In this document: positions 35,271 to 48,370 of the stretch, piece after piece
How positions within the stretch are numbered: the stretch's first letter is position 1
Layout: the number at the start of each line of letters is the position of its first letter
DNA from: Phoronis australis
Lineage: Eukaryota; Phoronida; Phoronidae
Assembly (NCBI GenBank): GCA_002633005.1
Contig: NMRA01000183.1
Span: forward strand, 437,553-501,552
DNA: 64,000 bases
Direction of reading: 5' to 3'
Program-made: the position numbers and the translations under genes
Notes under the pieces: model-generated
What the model saw: the letters and a program-made list of their open reading frames with translations, nothing else
Databases searched by the model: none
What the model was told of the DNA's origin: nothing

Positions 35271-35853
35271 TATCATGTTATTCATGACGTTCTTTTGCCA
35301 TGAATGGTAAATTTAATAAGATATCATAGTCGTCACGTGACTAAATAGCAGATGGGTATAAAAACAACAATCAAATGCTACAAGTTTTTTACCTTCTAAC
35401 TATATGACTGCATATACAGATATGTCGATAAGGTTCTAAATAACCTTAACTGATGTGCGTCGTAAAACCCACATCGACAATGACTCCGAGGATGTAAATG
35501 ATTGGCAGTCAACCGCCAATGATGTCACGTGTTAAGTAGGTATTGAACTCAGTCATACTGCTTAAAATCGTCATTTTTGACGTCAATGTGATTGTTTTCC
35601 AAATGACGACAGCCCGTGAGTCAAAGATCGGTATTGCGACTTCCTCATTTAATGATTATGGCAGTTTATATAATTTAGTCAATTTTTGGTCTAACACGTA
35701 TGTTCTGACTCATCCGGCTTGAAAGGAAACGCCAGATACCAACTTTAATTACGTACTAACAACTTTCAGTTGACGCATGTCTGTAATATCACGTTGCATG
35801 CAATTATTAAGAGGGTCAAACGTTCGCCGGATAATAAGTTTATTCGCACTTAC

Positions 35854-35967
35854 CTTTACAGACGCCTCCATCGCGAACCCAACCCACGACGCAGTTGCAT
35901 TGTTTTTTGGTTGTGTCGCAAACTTCTCCTGTTGAACACTTCGTCCCTCCATCTTTACAGGCTTTAT
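35854..35967 (-). CDS. EGF-like domain exon (array exon 1, most 5' seen)
   Basis: A 114-nt exon encoding one full six-cysteine domain, spacing 6-5-6-1-10, with Gly-Trp-Val-Arg after C5. It is shorter than its neighbours because only about two residues precede C1. The acceptor is CAAATGCAG and the donor is AAAG/GTAAGT. It is phase 1 at its 5' border, so an upstream exon ending in one spare base must exist, presumably with the signal peptide. None is identifiable in the next 12 kb. Confidence 0.9.
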
Positions 35968-38900
35968 CTGCATTTGTCAAGAGTAGAAAGCAAGTTTACA
36001 CATAAAGATGACCACAGTGGCTTAACTGAATATACTCTCATTCTGCACTATCAACTCAAGCTCACGTGCCTACACGGACCGTTTCACAAACTCGTCACAC
36101 ACGACAAAGATTCATTCCACACAGTGTCCCCATCCCGTTTACAAAGCCAATAGTTATACACTTATTTTCCCAAAATCACTAAACAAAAGTACATGCACAA
36201 CAACTAAACGGTGCTAGTGTACACATGCATACTAGGGTATTTCCCTTAAACTGTTCCGTAAAACGCATTCTTTGTAGTTGAAATCTCGCCAATCTCCTCA
36301 GGAGTACATGTACCTGAAAAACACACAAAAACTGGATTACTCAAATTTGATCATCAATAAATGTGGCAACAAATAGGAAAGCCCTTACTCCGAGGTTCGA
36401 AGTCTTCACATAGAAAGTCAGTGATAGCAGTGAAACAAAACTCGAAGAAGACGATAGAAGCCTTTTCCGTGAAAGAACGAAAGTAGCCTTCCGCATGCCT
36501 TCATGTGAGGACGACCAGAGTTACGAATGGTTTCTCGTGCTATGACGACAACATACACTGCCGGTCGGGCCGCGTCAGCTGCGGTGCTGCATCATCCTCC
36601 CGAAATGACATATAAACACAGTTCTGAATGGTTCCCAGTTTATATTAACAGGTGTACGCAGTATAAAATAGGTCAGGTATGACAACTTCGCAACTTTTCT
36701 TTGTGTGATGCGTCATGTACAGTGTATATTACTATTACCTTCCATTACATACCATTAAATATGGCACTCTAATTTCAACCCATGTCCAGTCATTAAAAGT
36801 CCATATTTTAAATGGCAGACAAGGCAGCGAGGTGTGCCCAAAAGTCGTTGTAAAATGTCTTGATTTTTGTCAAATGTCAAGTGATCCCATCACCAAATGG
36901 GGTTTACCAGGTTAACGTTATAATTAAGTTCCCCGGGTGCTCGTTTACGCTGTTCTGTTATTATGAAAACTGCTATTATGTGTGCGTCACCTACCACGGT
37001 AATGTCGTTAATTAATAGACCGTGACTGTATCTTATAACCCGACATTTGTTAAAGGCCTTTCCACAGATAGTTTTCTTTCTAAAATTATACGCCATGGCC
37101 TCAGTGTATGGAAGGCGGCTTGATTCCATTCACCATGAGATATTTTTCAAATCGTAAGCTATACTCATATAGGTATCCGAGGTTATTGCATCACCGGATG
37201 AAAATTCAAATAGTGGGTGCGCGGCAACGAATAGAGGGAAAACCAAGGTATAATACGAAACCGATTAAGGGTGTGCTACTACTGTAGGTGAACATGTTGG
37301 CACTGTTAGAAATCGAAATGCCGCAACTGCACAAACGCTCGTAACACTCAAATATTAGCTGATCCACTTCACATTCCTAATGCGCATGCCCAGAAGCCCA
37401 AAAAGTGTGCGTGAACGTATGAGATACGGAGTGGGTGCAATAACGAAGGTTCTTGTTTACTTTGGTTCTGTTTAGTCAGATGAAAGCATCTGTTTGAGGG
37501 TGAAATATCTGTAAAATTCCCCTGGCAACTAGGTGGGTGGACGCGATGTTGTCAACGTTATGTGTGTTTAACTGATGACTGGAAATGTGTGTGTATTTTT
37601 TTACGCCGAGTCATCAATTGAAATAGAGCATAGGGTCGGGGACATAACATGTCCGGGCCACGCCTTGAATACAAATGCTACCACATCAATTGTGAATGCC
37701 TTTAATTGAATCAGAGGATTTCGTCGACCGGAAGTTTAACCAAGAGATAAATTCTCTACATGTGAAACAAAATACTCATGCTGACAAAACTTTGATACGT
37801 TGATAACAATATTTTTTCTAGTTGCACTACGTATTAAAGGTAATACAAGCTTCTGAAGAAGATAGTTATTTTTATAGAATTTTTGCGGCGAATTGTTTCA
37901 TGTCTGATTTAGACGCTCTTCATGTACTCTTATTTAATGGAGCAATTTATGCTGACGCTTCTATGGGATTTTTAACAAGTTTCATTGATTGCATGAAAAG
38001 AACAGTCACATTATGGTGAAGTTGTAATTCTGTACGTGGACTTTCATGTAAATAGTCTGGAACATATGTCTATAATAACCTCGTGGATCACTTGAAATTT
38101 TGCATACCCTCGCGTCCGACAAAAAATAGAGACTCTCTTGGTAAATGATACATTAATGATCTGTAAGGTCAAATTTATTCATAATGGATATATCAGAAAC
38201 CAAAGTCTCTTTTAGGTATTTTCCAAGTAGTTGCGGATATGTGATGCTTGATGGTAGAATTATCTTTAAGTTTTTTTTTTCTCAATCATGGATTAAGGAA
38301 ACAAATTACTTTTCAATTTTGCAAATATATCCAAACGCTAAGAGGCTAGATGTTGTAAATTGCAAAAAGCATTGAAAATCGGAATGCCTGAAATTGGTCG
38401 TTCGAAATTTCAAAAGTATTGTAGTTGAATTGTTTTCAAAAACCTTTCACATTTGGCACATAAAAATGCCATTTAAATTATCGTCTTAATAGAGCCATCA
38501 CTTTCTACAATAACTGCGTTTTCAAAAATTCAAAGACAACCACAATGAACAGAAAACTTTTCTCTGAATCAAAATGTTGACGTATTTTAAAAAAGTAGGT
38601 CTAAGTCGGATCAAATTATCAGAAACCCGTTTCTTATTTCAAAAATACGCTAGTTAAACTATCTGATGACAAGCCCGGTATATCAGGGTGAAATTTAATT
38701 GTTGGTGAGTGAGACACTCGGTGCCAATACTTTCAGACACCAGATTTTTCTGAAGACCTTTTTACTGCAAATTATTCAATGAACATCCAAACACATTATC
38801 ACTAAAACAATACAGTGATACATAAGACCCTCGAGAAGGGCTGTACGTAAGGAGTCGAATAAATCAGTTTAATAAATAATAAAGTGAAAGAGCAATAAGC

Positions 38901-40470
38901 GCATGGTGGAACCAAAAACTATACACAAAGACAATGGAGATCAAATACACAGAAATTTGGCTACCGTGCTCGCCAAACCACCAACAACATACCTCCCAAG
39001 AACCTTGGCTTGTGTGCTAGCGCACGCACTGGCAAGACACTGATTCACAATACCCCCTTTACCAGGAACGTTAGAAAACGCCCAGCTACTGTAGAGAGAT
39101 CGTCTACGAAAGCGATTAAATACTTTCGGTAAGTACAAGACTAACACCGACTACTCCAATATGTAATTCGCTATAACGAGGCCCGGGTGTTGGCATCCCG
39201 TTCGTCGGACAAGAAAATCTCCGAAACGCCTGCGCGGACAACCACCCCGCCCGACGCCTCCTTCCCTTTCGTACCCGTGACGCCAAAGCGCCAAGTTTTG
39301 CGTCAGAAAATCCTACGCATGTTTTTTTCTTCGTTTTCTTACCGAGTCGTGGCTCCACTCTGTCAATCTCGATTAAGGAGTGTAGTACACTAGGAGGTTC
39401 CACTCTCTCATCTTGGCATTCGACCCAAGCGGTGAACGTTCGAAACAATACAATTACTGTGTGATGAAAAATGGGTAAAATGCGTATATTTACATTCACT
39501 TATAACCAAATGAGAATAAAATGTGTGTTTTAGTCAATATTAATAAACAGTAAGTTTTTTTGCTTTCATTCTCTTGAAGCTTCCTTCATGAAACTGGCCC
39601 ATGACCTTGGTCCATCTTGGAGTTTTTAATAACTAAAGGCAAATTGCAATTGTTAATTACACCACCTGCACGGACTACTGTACATACTTTTAGTAATTGC
39701 TACTGGTGGTTCATGGGGGTAGTTGTCTCCAGTTGCTGAAGGTAGGAGGGGGGTACATGGGAGGAGTGCAAAACAGCGGTAAAAACCTGGTGGGCGTCAA
39801 TTGGGTGTACATGGGCGGAGCGCAAATTAGGAAAAAACCAAGGGGTGTACCACATTGGTGTTGAGCCAATCTCATCGTCACAAACTTTGATTGCAAGATA
39901 ACCCCTCAGACCCTGACAACATGTGCTGAGGCGATGATAAGATTTGACCCTCTTTTTGTGGCAATCTCCAACGACTTTTTGCAGTGATTGGTGGTCATGC
40001 TCCTGTGGTTATGGTAGCACCATCCTGGGATAGGATTTAGGGCCGCGCCCTGCATCATTGGCGAATAGAAGTTTTCATTGACGCTCTGGTGTTACATCGA
40101 CATTTCACCGAGACCCACAAATTACCTAACTTGACTTACAGATAGATTTGAGGCCCTGTGGATGTGACTATGACCGTCAACGTTCATACTGACCCATGGC
40201 CATGATTATGTACATGTACGTTGTTCTATCACTGCGATAGTTCGGGTGATTCACATGTTGACATTTTGACACACGAAATAAAAGACAATTGATATTATTA
40301 AATACATGTAACAAATAATCCTTGCCTTTCTGGATCCTTAGGCAACGTAAACATGCCAGTTCTGGTGTTTTCGTGCAATATTTGTTGCGCTGCAGAAGGC
40401 GCCCTTTCCCGTTGTTCCCGCGCTTCGTACTCGAACATTGCAACAACAGTGAACAGACGGCTGAACAGTC

Positions 40471-40669
40471 CAGTGGGGGATTAAGGGGGGGGGGGCAAGG
40501 GGGCCATGCTCCCCTAAAATTCTCCCAGATTCCATTTGGCAGTTTGGGGTTCACCAACCCAAAAATTCGAGACCCCCTACATTTTAGGCTGGGGCTCGCA
40601 TGAGGCGAAATTCTGGTTATTCCTGTGCCCTGCCCCCCAACCCAACTCAAAATCCTGGATCCGCTCCTG
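40471..40669. mobile_element. miniature inverted-end element, family A
   Basis: A 199-bp unit starts CAGTGGGGGATT and ends ATCCGCTCCTG, which are imperfect inverted ends. Inside are TAAAATTCTCCCAGATTCCA, a G-rich left part, and CAACTCAAAATCCTGGATCC near the right end. Two other copies lie at 50295 to 50430 and 51268 to 51559. The end sequence is typical of hAT-like non-autonomous elements, but the target-site duplication was not verified. Confidence 0.8.
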
Positions 40670-43451
40670 CTGTCCTACATTATAGTAAACTATTCTCGAT
40701 CCAGCGTACCCGCTTCTTTCTTGGAGCCAGACTCAGTGCCATTCAGAGGTATTCATCCGCCGCCTGCATTACCGTTTACGCCAATTATGTTGCGTGTTCA
40801 ATGTTACGCGGTAAGTGAAATTGATGAAACGAGTGAAGTGAATGTGCGGTCTCGCTTTTTACACGCATTCATTAGTCATCGCGTAAAAGTGTACTCCGTG
40901 TGCATCGGTCATGTCCATTCACATATTTCAAAACCACGAGGACTGGGCTGTGGGAGCTCCTCCGTTACTCTTCCCGTTAAAAAAATTTTTTCATTAAAGG
41001 GAAGTGGCCAAGATCGCAACCTTGATTCCAGTCTTTAGTACATAGGTACAGCTATGTCCGGTCTACGTCTGTTTATTGCAAACGTTGACGTAATGTCTGT
41101 TTTGTGCTCCAAACAGTGGTGCAAAGGCGTGATTTGTGACGAACTTCTGGGACACTTCCAACAAGTGTTACTTTTACATGTAATGATTCAATTACCCGCT
41201 GTCTCTAACGTTGTAACTGATGATTCTGTAACTGAATCTCCATTTTTAGCTCGAATCAACTTCAACTGACTTTATTCTCAACTAACTGTCACTAACTTCT
41301 GCTTGGATATTTATACATGTAGTCTCTTTTAGTGTTCAATCACATTCTACCCAATCATTCTACAAACGACTAAAGTGGTACAGAATATCATTTCCTGGGC
41401 ACTTTCTTTTAATGGCTAAAAGTTTTATAGTTGTCAAATAGCATTTTTACTTCTAAAATCACATTCTTGTTTTCATGTGTGACACTTTCATGGTGTTACT
41501 ACGTAATTGGCGTTCTCCACAACTGAACATCCGTCGTAAAGGCAAAACCGGACTCGACCTGTTAGTCATTCATCGTTATGAGCAAACACAAATTGTGTAT
41601 GTTGCATGTTACCCAGACCTGACGGGAACACCTGTTGAAGTGAGAGGTTATAACTGGTAGTGGAGAACACTGATATGTCAAAATGTATTCCAACTGTGAT
41701 TGAATTTACTTTATTTTTCTTTTCTCTTTTACGTGTGGCTAGTTACTACAAAAACAACTCAAGATTGGAAATGTCTTTTTTAAATAATTGATTAAAAATG
41801 TCGATAACTGTTCTAAAACTTCATCTTCATAATACATGTAGGAAAAGATGACCCTTTAAGAATTATATCTGACGTCTACCAGTCCGAAGAACGTTGACCT
41901 ATTCTCCGAACACGACACACCTGTGAGCTGCTCATTCAACACAGGCTTATCGTGACTGATATATAGGGATTCCAAAATCTTTAACCAAAATGTGCCATCT
42001 TCAACGCATGGTATTGTCTACTCCTTCTTGCCTATTTACTTTCGGCCATACTGGTGTAGAAAATGATCTTGAATGGGTCCTTCCTGTAAGCGGATAGACA
42101 ACCGACGCGAGAGGGAACACACCGTGTTTCAAATTCTGTTCAAGAAAATGAAGACAAAGACATTCTTCCATATGACATGCGAATTGGTGAACAACATTAC
42201 ATTTGGCCACTGATCGTAGTCTTTCACGACTGGAATTGTTTTTCAATATAAGGTGACGTGTCTGTATACCTTCCTTCCTGCTGTCACCGTGTATTTCGCT
42301 GTGCAATTCACTTATGACCTGATGATGGATAGGCCTACGTAGTGTGGAAATATAGCTAAATGTATTAATTTGTTTGATTGCTATGTCTCTCGGTGTTTTG
42401 CACAACTGAAGAAAGGAGATTGTTTCGGGGCTACAATGCATCAAACTATCAAATGAAAAGTTTAGTCGTGTTTTCAATGAGGTTTGAGTTAACGAAGGAC
42501 TGCTATGGGACGATACTGATTCATGAATACATCAGTACGTATGAATTTGATGTATGATAATAAAGACCCATTCCGTGAATGTAGGTCGTGGTATTATCAC
42601 CATCACATCTGTGTAAGGCGAAATAACAATAAAAATGAACGTTCAATAAAATAAGAAATGCGATATTTAAGATCAAAAAAATGGTGACGACAATACCAAA
42701 TGATATTTAAAAAACATTTACAAAAGCACAGCTTGTACGTGATATTTTTTGTTTCGTACTTTAAGCACGTATCACCAGGGCAAATTCTCATGTCTGGTGG
42801 AAACACAGCAGAAACTGAGTCCCGTACACCAGATGGTACCCAAAATTCAACGACATTCTCATTGCCCAGGTTCAATAGTTACGCCTCACTAGGTGTACTT
42901 ACAGTGTGCTGTAAAGCTCCACGGCTATATCTAGACGCATGATCACGGATTTTTTCCAACCCCCTCTTGTGTCTGTGTCCTTCAGTTGCAGTTTCAATCG
43001 TAATTTTTATTATTTCTTGTGGTGCTTTTGCCATTGAATCAAGGGTATTGCTTCTCGACATGCGCTTTGTTAGCATATGTACTTTCCAGGACATTAAAAA
43101 TAATCAGCAAATGGTGTTATTTCTGTGGTTCACTATTTAATGTATGTAGTGAATGTCCTTGGACCAACTCCATACTGCTCAGATAAATGTGATTTTTTGA
43201 TGGTACTGTAGTAATAAACAAAATTTATGGTTACTGCCATATTTCTTATTTTCCAACTGAAAATCGAGTGTATAGTTAAATGTAGTGTAACCGAACCATT
43301 AGAGATGATATTAACCCACATTCCATCAATGATAAATTAACTTTGATTTACAACACTTTACACTAAAAACATTTTATTCGGTATTTTATTGAGATGAAAA
43401 GCAATTTCTGTGCTTGCAAGGAATTGAAATTTGGTTTGTACTCTTGTAAGC

Positions 43452-43582
43452 TCGCAGGTCACACGACATACACGTACCTTGTCACGCCATCTCGTTGAGC
43501 CTTGTCACGGCAATCTACATGTATAATTAATTTGTCAGTTCTCGCAGGCCACATGACATACCTCGTCTTGCCATCTAGTTGT
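43452..43582. repeat. two-copy repeat, CTCGCAGGTCACACGACATA type
   Basis: Positions 43452 to 43498 and 43540 to 43582 share CTCGCAGGYCACAYGACATAC followed by a CTTGTCACGCCATCT-like segment, with small deletions in the second copy. A local duplication with no evident function. Confidence 0.6.
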
Positions 43583-46500
43583 GCGTGCGCATGTGCCCAA
43601 AGATTTGGCTACAAGCATTCCCCAATGGCATAATCGCCAGTTCATCGATTACACCAACGGAAAAGTGTCACAACTTGCACACAACGAAATTTCCCACGAC
43701 TATGTATTGCCATAGCAAATAAGGGGAAGTGTTCTGTCTTGTGAGAGAAAAGTCGGCGAAGTGAAGAATTGTTGACGAATTGTTTTTATTTTTGGAATTT
43801 GAAACTGAAGAAAAATGCTTTAATATCAATATAAACTCAAAATCTTTCTGAAAAGATCGTGAAAATACTTGAGGAACAGCTTGACGTCTGTTTCAGTGGT
43901 AAAGCACCACTTTGTTCTTCTCGTTCTACATGTATGAGACATTAAAAGTGGGTCTGCACTCCTGCTTTTGGAATATGAAAATTTTCTGCAATCCGGCTTA
44001 AGCGGTCTATGCAAGCACACTCTTGTAACTAGGAAAGCTTGCCCCTTTTGTAGGAACATCCACTCCTTATAGAAGATACTTCTTACATTGTTGTGACAAA
44101 TTGGACTGTTGTAACAATTTGGATCTGCAGCCCTGATCCAAGTTGTCACAGTTACGACGTTGCGACATTTTGATAATTAGACCTGCACACAGCATCCTGT
44201 AACGGTGGAGTATAGCACGTTCTTAGTATTTGACTGCATTCATCCTGCTTTTTGAAATGCCTCTGTGGTTTGTATAAAAAGAGGGTTGAAAGATTGTTTT
44301 ATATCTAAAAGTAGGCCTAAAGACAAAGTGCAAAGACAAACACCGTTGGGTACTGCTTACCGTGGCGTTGCTTGGAGGACAGAAATCACACTGGAACGAC
44401 TCCAAGACAATTGAGACAACGGCCGAGGGAAGGACCAAAACAGATGGAGGTGACAAAAAACTGCTGATGACCAGGTGGCAGTGATAATCCAGGTTATGCA
44501 ACTGAGTGGATACTAGGGCCAGTGTATAGACTACAGGTATCACAGGTTGTAGATTAGAAAGAGGGCAAATACGGAATGCACATTTTGGCATTAGGTATAA
44601 ATCTCCATCTCGCCTTACCTTTGGATGGTAATTGTAACTAATGTCATCTGTACGAATTCTAAAACTCCAAGACCGGAAATTGAACTCTTGGCAACATAGT
44701 TGTGTACCGAGAGCTTTGCAGCAGCCATTGCTTTAAAATAAAGTTACCAAGTATCTGGTTAATATGACATTGTGCTATCAAGTTCAAACTAAATGTAGGT
44801 AGACGCCTCCTTCAATTTGAGAAAGAGTTTCCTTGCTGGAGGACTACCTCACATTTTCTGACGTTTCTGCGCATGCGTTTTGAAAATTTTACGCCAAGTG
44901 TAAATTATAATCTAAGGCAAAAAATCGTTATAGAAATTACACTAATCGGAATTATGAAAGGTGTGCTATGGAATTTTACACATGTTGAACGTTTATAAAT
45001 TCTTAAACATTGTGTCGGCTAAAACAACATTAATAGCTACATAATTGTGTTGTATATTTATCTAGAATTCGGCTGATAAATGCTAAAGTGTAGTGTTAAA
45101 AATTCAACAGGGGTGATGTTCATACAGGTTTAGTCCAGACACGGAACAAAACTCCAAAAGAAATGGAGTCAGCCTTGGAGGAGCCGCGTTGACAATTACA
45201 ATCTTAAGGACCTACAGCCAGAAACGGGCAAGGTCAAAGGCCATGCCACCTTTAACCTCTAGTGTCTACGGAAATCATGATATCGTTTATCACATCACAT
45301 TCATCAGATGTAATACAAAATCAAGTGTTTCAGCTTAAACTATGGAGGTGCCGTTTGACATTAAAAAATTGGCGACAATTTTTATACCTAGCAATTTTAC
45401 AGCTTAAAAGTTCGTTCTGGGTTTGTCAGTATCTGGCAAAACAAAATACGCCTGTTGATTTCAAGTTTGACATTATGTTGACTGACTATTGAACAGTTGA
45501 AATTGTTTTTAATTGATCAATTTTGCCCAAAAGCAGAAGCTCAGAATTGTCTACCTGGCTATCCAAATAACAACAAAAAGAAACAATTTTACTTCGAATC
45601 TCCAACAGAAGTTTTCTAGAAATAACTCATCGTTAATACGTGTGGAAAGCTACAACTCGGTATCACCAATGATGTACATGACACAATCTTTATCGTAGCA
45701 TTCAATCATGTAGTCGGATGCGCAGTTCGGGCGCTCGACTAACTGGGGACAATATTTCCTAAGGCAATTTATTATAGGGTGACTCGAGGTGTGGACATGG
45801 TCTATTGATGTAGGTCATTGACTCATCAGCAAAGACATGCCACCTCGACAGTTTAACGGTATAGGCAGCCAATACTACTGGAGACTACATTATAAGCATG
45901 TAGGTATTTGACCTGAACAGGAAAATGAATTATTAGTGCAGTGACAGAAACATGCTTTATCACAGTTTTTGCATTTTAATTTTATCGCTCAAGTTCAGAT
46001 ATTGTTTGCGGATTTTCCTTGCAGAATTTCTCTTCTACATTCTAATCTCTACAAAATGACGTTTATTAGATTGTTTTTCGCTTAAGCGGCTGCAACGGGC
46101 AGGCAAGGTGACTGTCGGTTGACTCCCAGATTTTGTATGCATCCCGTCGGTCGTTGGCTCTACGATATAAGTTTCACGACGAGGCGACTTGCAGAACTCA
46201 TACCCGGGTTGTATGAAATTTTGTGATCTAACCATACGTTATAGCAAACAGATTCGCAGCTCCGACATTTTCTTCCAACCATGATTAGCAGACGACGCAC
46301 TTGCCGGAAGTAAAACGTACTATGTCTGTCAGGTGTCGCGGCTTATGCGTACTAAGATCACAGATTTCGTCCATTGAAAATACCGAGTTGGTGGTGGTCC
46401 ATGTACTGTAGTTTGTGGTCTAACGGAGCTCAATACGCAGTGTTAACTACATGTACTTTGGTGTGTTACTGTTCCTGCCCGTATCGGGAACCAAATCGGA

Positions 46501-47189
46501 ATATTCTGAGTGGGGCGTTCCCGTAATGGAATTCTGACACGAGCGACCCCTGTATATATTGATATATTTTGATTGAATTGAATACGTTAAATAGAATAGT
46601 GTTTGATTTTACTTTATTGCTGTTTCTATTGACAAAGGACGTTATTACATCCGAAAATTTCAGGTGATCCATTCTTGTTGTTTTCTTTACCTATATACAT
46701 TCTACATTTCGTGAAACAATAGTATCCTTGGGAGGATCTGGATCGCCTTATTTAGTTTCAGATTTATTTTCTACGTTATTAAATGTAATACAAATCCTTA
46801 TAGTTCGGTATGTCTTCATTTAATCAAAACTTTGTTTCATAGTTTTAATATATTACAGTTACTGACAAAGTTGTGTTTCCATTAAATTTTCAGTTGTTTG
46901 TGCAAGGTTAACCGAGTCTATATTGAAAATGGTGGCGACTACGGGTTGCAGGATTTCAAGTGGAATTATTTTGAAAATTAAGTTTCTAATAAAAAATTCG
47001 ATGACTTTGAATGTAATTTCTTTGTACGAAAAGATCAAGCTAATATATGTTGCAACTTTCCCACGTATTTTGCATCAAATTAAGCAGGCCTATTGTCGCC
47101 GATTCCAAAACGGCCACACTCGACACCGAGCTGTATCGGAATCGCTCAGCGTTCACACCTACATGTACGGCTTCAAAAAGACATGTCTA

Positions 47190-47330
47190 GACAGGTAAGA
47201 CAACTGGTTCAGGCGAGCTGTAAAGGAGGCAATATATGAGAGTGGAAAATCCCAGTTTAAGAAGACAAGGGGGCCTAAGATTTCTGTTACCAAAAACTTG
47301 GGATAGGGCGCTAAGGTGTATCGCACGCAA
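47190..47330 (+). pseudogene. scrap of a retroelement C-terminal tail
   Basis: One frame gives Trp-Phe-Arg-Arg-Ala-Val-Lys-Glu-Ala-Ile-Tyr. After a one-base shift, another gives Glu-Asn-Pro-Ser-Leu-Arg-Arg, then GGLRFLLPKTWDRAL. This order is the familiar tail found at the C-terminus of many animal retroelement proteins, where an Arg-Glu-Ala-Ile helix is followed by a Pro-x-Leu-Asn-Arg box and Trp-Asp. The frameshift makes it a dead copy. No polymerase is seen upstream. Confidence 0.5.
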
Positions 47331-48084
47331 AATGTGCGATCGATCACATGATAGACACCGCAGCGGCCTGCCGAAGTCCTCGAGATGAGGACGCAACGTA
47401 ATTAACTCAATCCGTAAGTCCAGTAATTGATTTATTTTTTTCATATTATTGTTATTTTAAAGCTGGCTAATGTATACGAGTTTTCGACGATTGCCAATAA
47501 GAAAGTCCTATTTTGTGATTGAAAACTGCAAAAGCGAAGGAACAACTTTTACCGCCCTGACATTAGTGAAGACAAGCGAATAGCTACTTCAAATCAAAAT
47601 AGGACACTTAAATCCTACTCTGGCATATTTTGGCTGTGATCACATTGATTTATCTGGCAGAAGATTAGCAGTTCTACACACAAGAAAAGAGAAGAACCCG
47701 TACACAGTACCACCGTCTCAGGTGGCCCCAGTGAATCCGGTAGTCATCCTATAGGTCCTCCGCCAGCCGGAATCTTTTCCGCGATTATGACTCACGCGGA
47801 TTAAACCGCTAAAGTGAACCATTTGCGCCTCAAGAGGCCGTTGATGTCATTAACTCTTCCCGGCTCGAGCAAATACTCCCGCGAATACCAAATGGGAGGA
47901 ATCTGGCCAAGCCACCATCCTGACAATTGTTTTTCTCATCGTCACATGTTAATTTCAAAACATATTCAGCGCATCTTTTGTATTTACACCGACAAATGCT
48001 ATTTGTCGCATTACAAACACTTCTATTGCAGTAAAATCTACAAAAAATACATGAAATGAATTCAAGACATTTTATGCAGAGAAT

Positions 48085-48090
48085 TTTATT
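48085..48090 (-). promoter_or_regulatory. AATAAA polyadenylation signal
   Basis: AATAAA on the minus strand lies 114 nt after the stop codon of the calcium-binding EGF gene. Cleavage would be expected about 10 to 30 nt further left. It supports the view that the transcript ends here and that the EGF array to the left is a separate gene. Confidence 0.75.
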
Positions 48091-48203
48091 GGCATCACAA
48101 AATGGTCGTACAATAAGCTCTTACGATCACCTTTGGTTATTTTGTACATGTTAAACACAAACTGACGTCACAAAGCGATGTTACAAAGGATGGTCTTCTC
48201 TTG

Positions 48204-48370
48204 TTAACACTTCACTTCATTTGGCGAATCGCAGGCGCACTTATCGACGTTGAACAAGGTTGTTCCGGGACAGTTTCTAAGAAAAGCATTTCCTGAATTT
48301 ATAGGCTCCTGCCGATACCGTCTGCAAGACTTCACTGGAGTGTAGCGATCACCGCTGCGATCACAGTATC
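48204..48370 (-). CDS. terminal exon, chitin-binding (peritrophin-like) domain and stop
   Basis: A 167-nt exon from the acceptor ACACTTGTAG to a TAA stop. It encodes 54 residues with six cysteines spaced C-x12-C-x17-C-x10-C-x-C-x7-C. The second half, with CPGTTLFNVDK then CxCD, Pro and a final Val-Lys-Cys, resembles the end of chitin-binding type-2 (CBM14) domains. The shared first codon is AGA. A basic patch (Cys-Arg-Arg-Tyr-Arg) follows C2. An AATAAA lies 114 nt downstream. Such domains bind chitin in cuticle, gut lining or shell matrix in invertebrates, but binding here is an inference from pattern only. The polypyrimidine tract is weak. Confidence 0.75.

Larger units (their letters stand above)
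32449..35853 (-). other. large intron with a 30-bp minisatellite
   Basis: A 3.4 kb intron. It holds an imperfect palindrome (33538 to 33645) and a 30-bp array (34700 to 35270), both listed separately. The rest shows nothing recognisable. Confidence 0.6.
35968..48059. other. 12 kb without supported exons
   Basis: This lies between the 5'-most exon of the EGF array and the 3' end of the next gene, so it must include the promoter and first exon(s) of the array gene unless these lie elsewhere. No signal-peptide exon could be chosen. The stretch contains a short inverted-end element (40471 to 40669), a two-copy repeat around 43452 to 43582, and a retroelement scrap (47190 to 47330). Open frames at 42001 to 42477 (158 codons, minus) and 39116 to 39499 (minus) match nothing I recognise. 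Confidence 0.5.

Noticed and set aside
34789-35310. 173-codon plus-strand open frame
   Set aside because: It is the translation of a 30-bp minisatellite whose period is a multiple of three.
36250-36316. Possible minus-strand exon after TTTTTCAG at 36316, ending in a stop in phase 1
   Set aside because: No domain, no partner exon, and a stop within 22 codons, so it cannot lead into the EGF array.
36380-36500. Minus-strand ATG followed by a Ser/Leu-rich stretch, considered as the signal-peptide exon of the EGF array
   Set aside because: The nearest donor is in phase 0, not phase 1, and the hydrophobic stretch is poor. The evidence is too weak to call.
39116-39499. 127-codon minus-strand frame in a GC-richer patch
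   Set aside because: Basic, low-similarity sequence with no domain. It could reflect a local GC increase only.
42001-42477. 158-codon minus-strand frame
   Set aside because: No recognisable domain or splice context. A frame of this length is plausible by chance in 64 kb and six frames.
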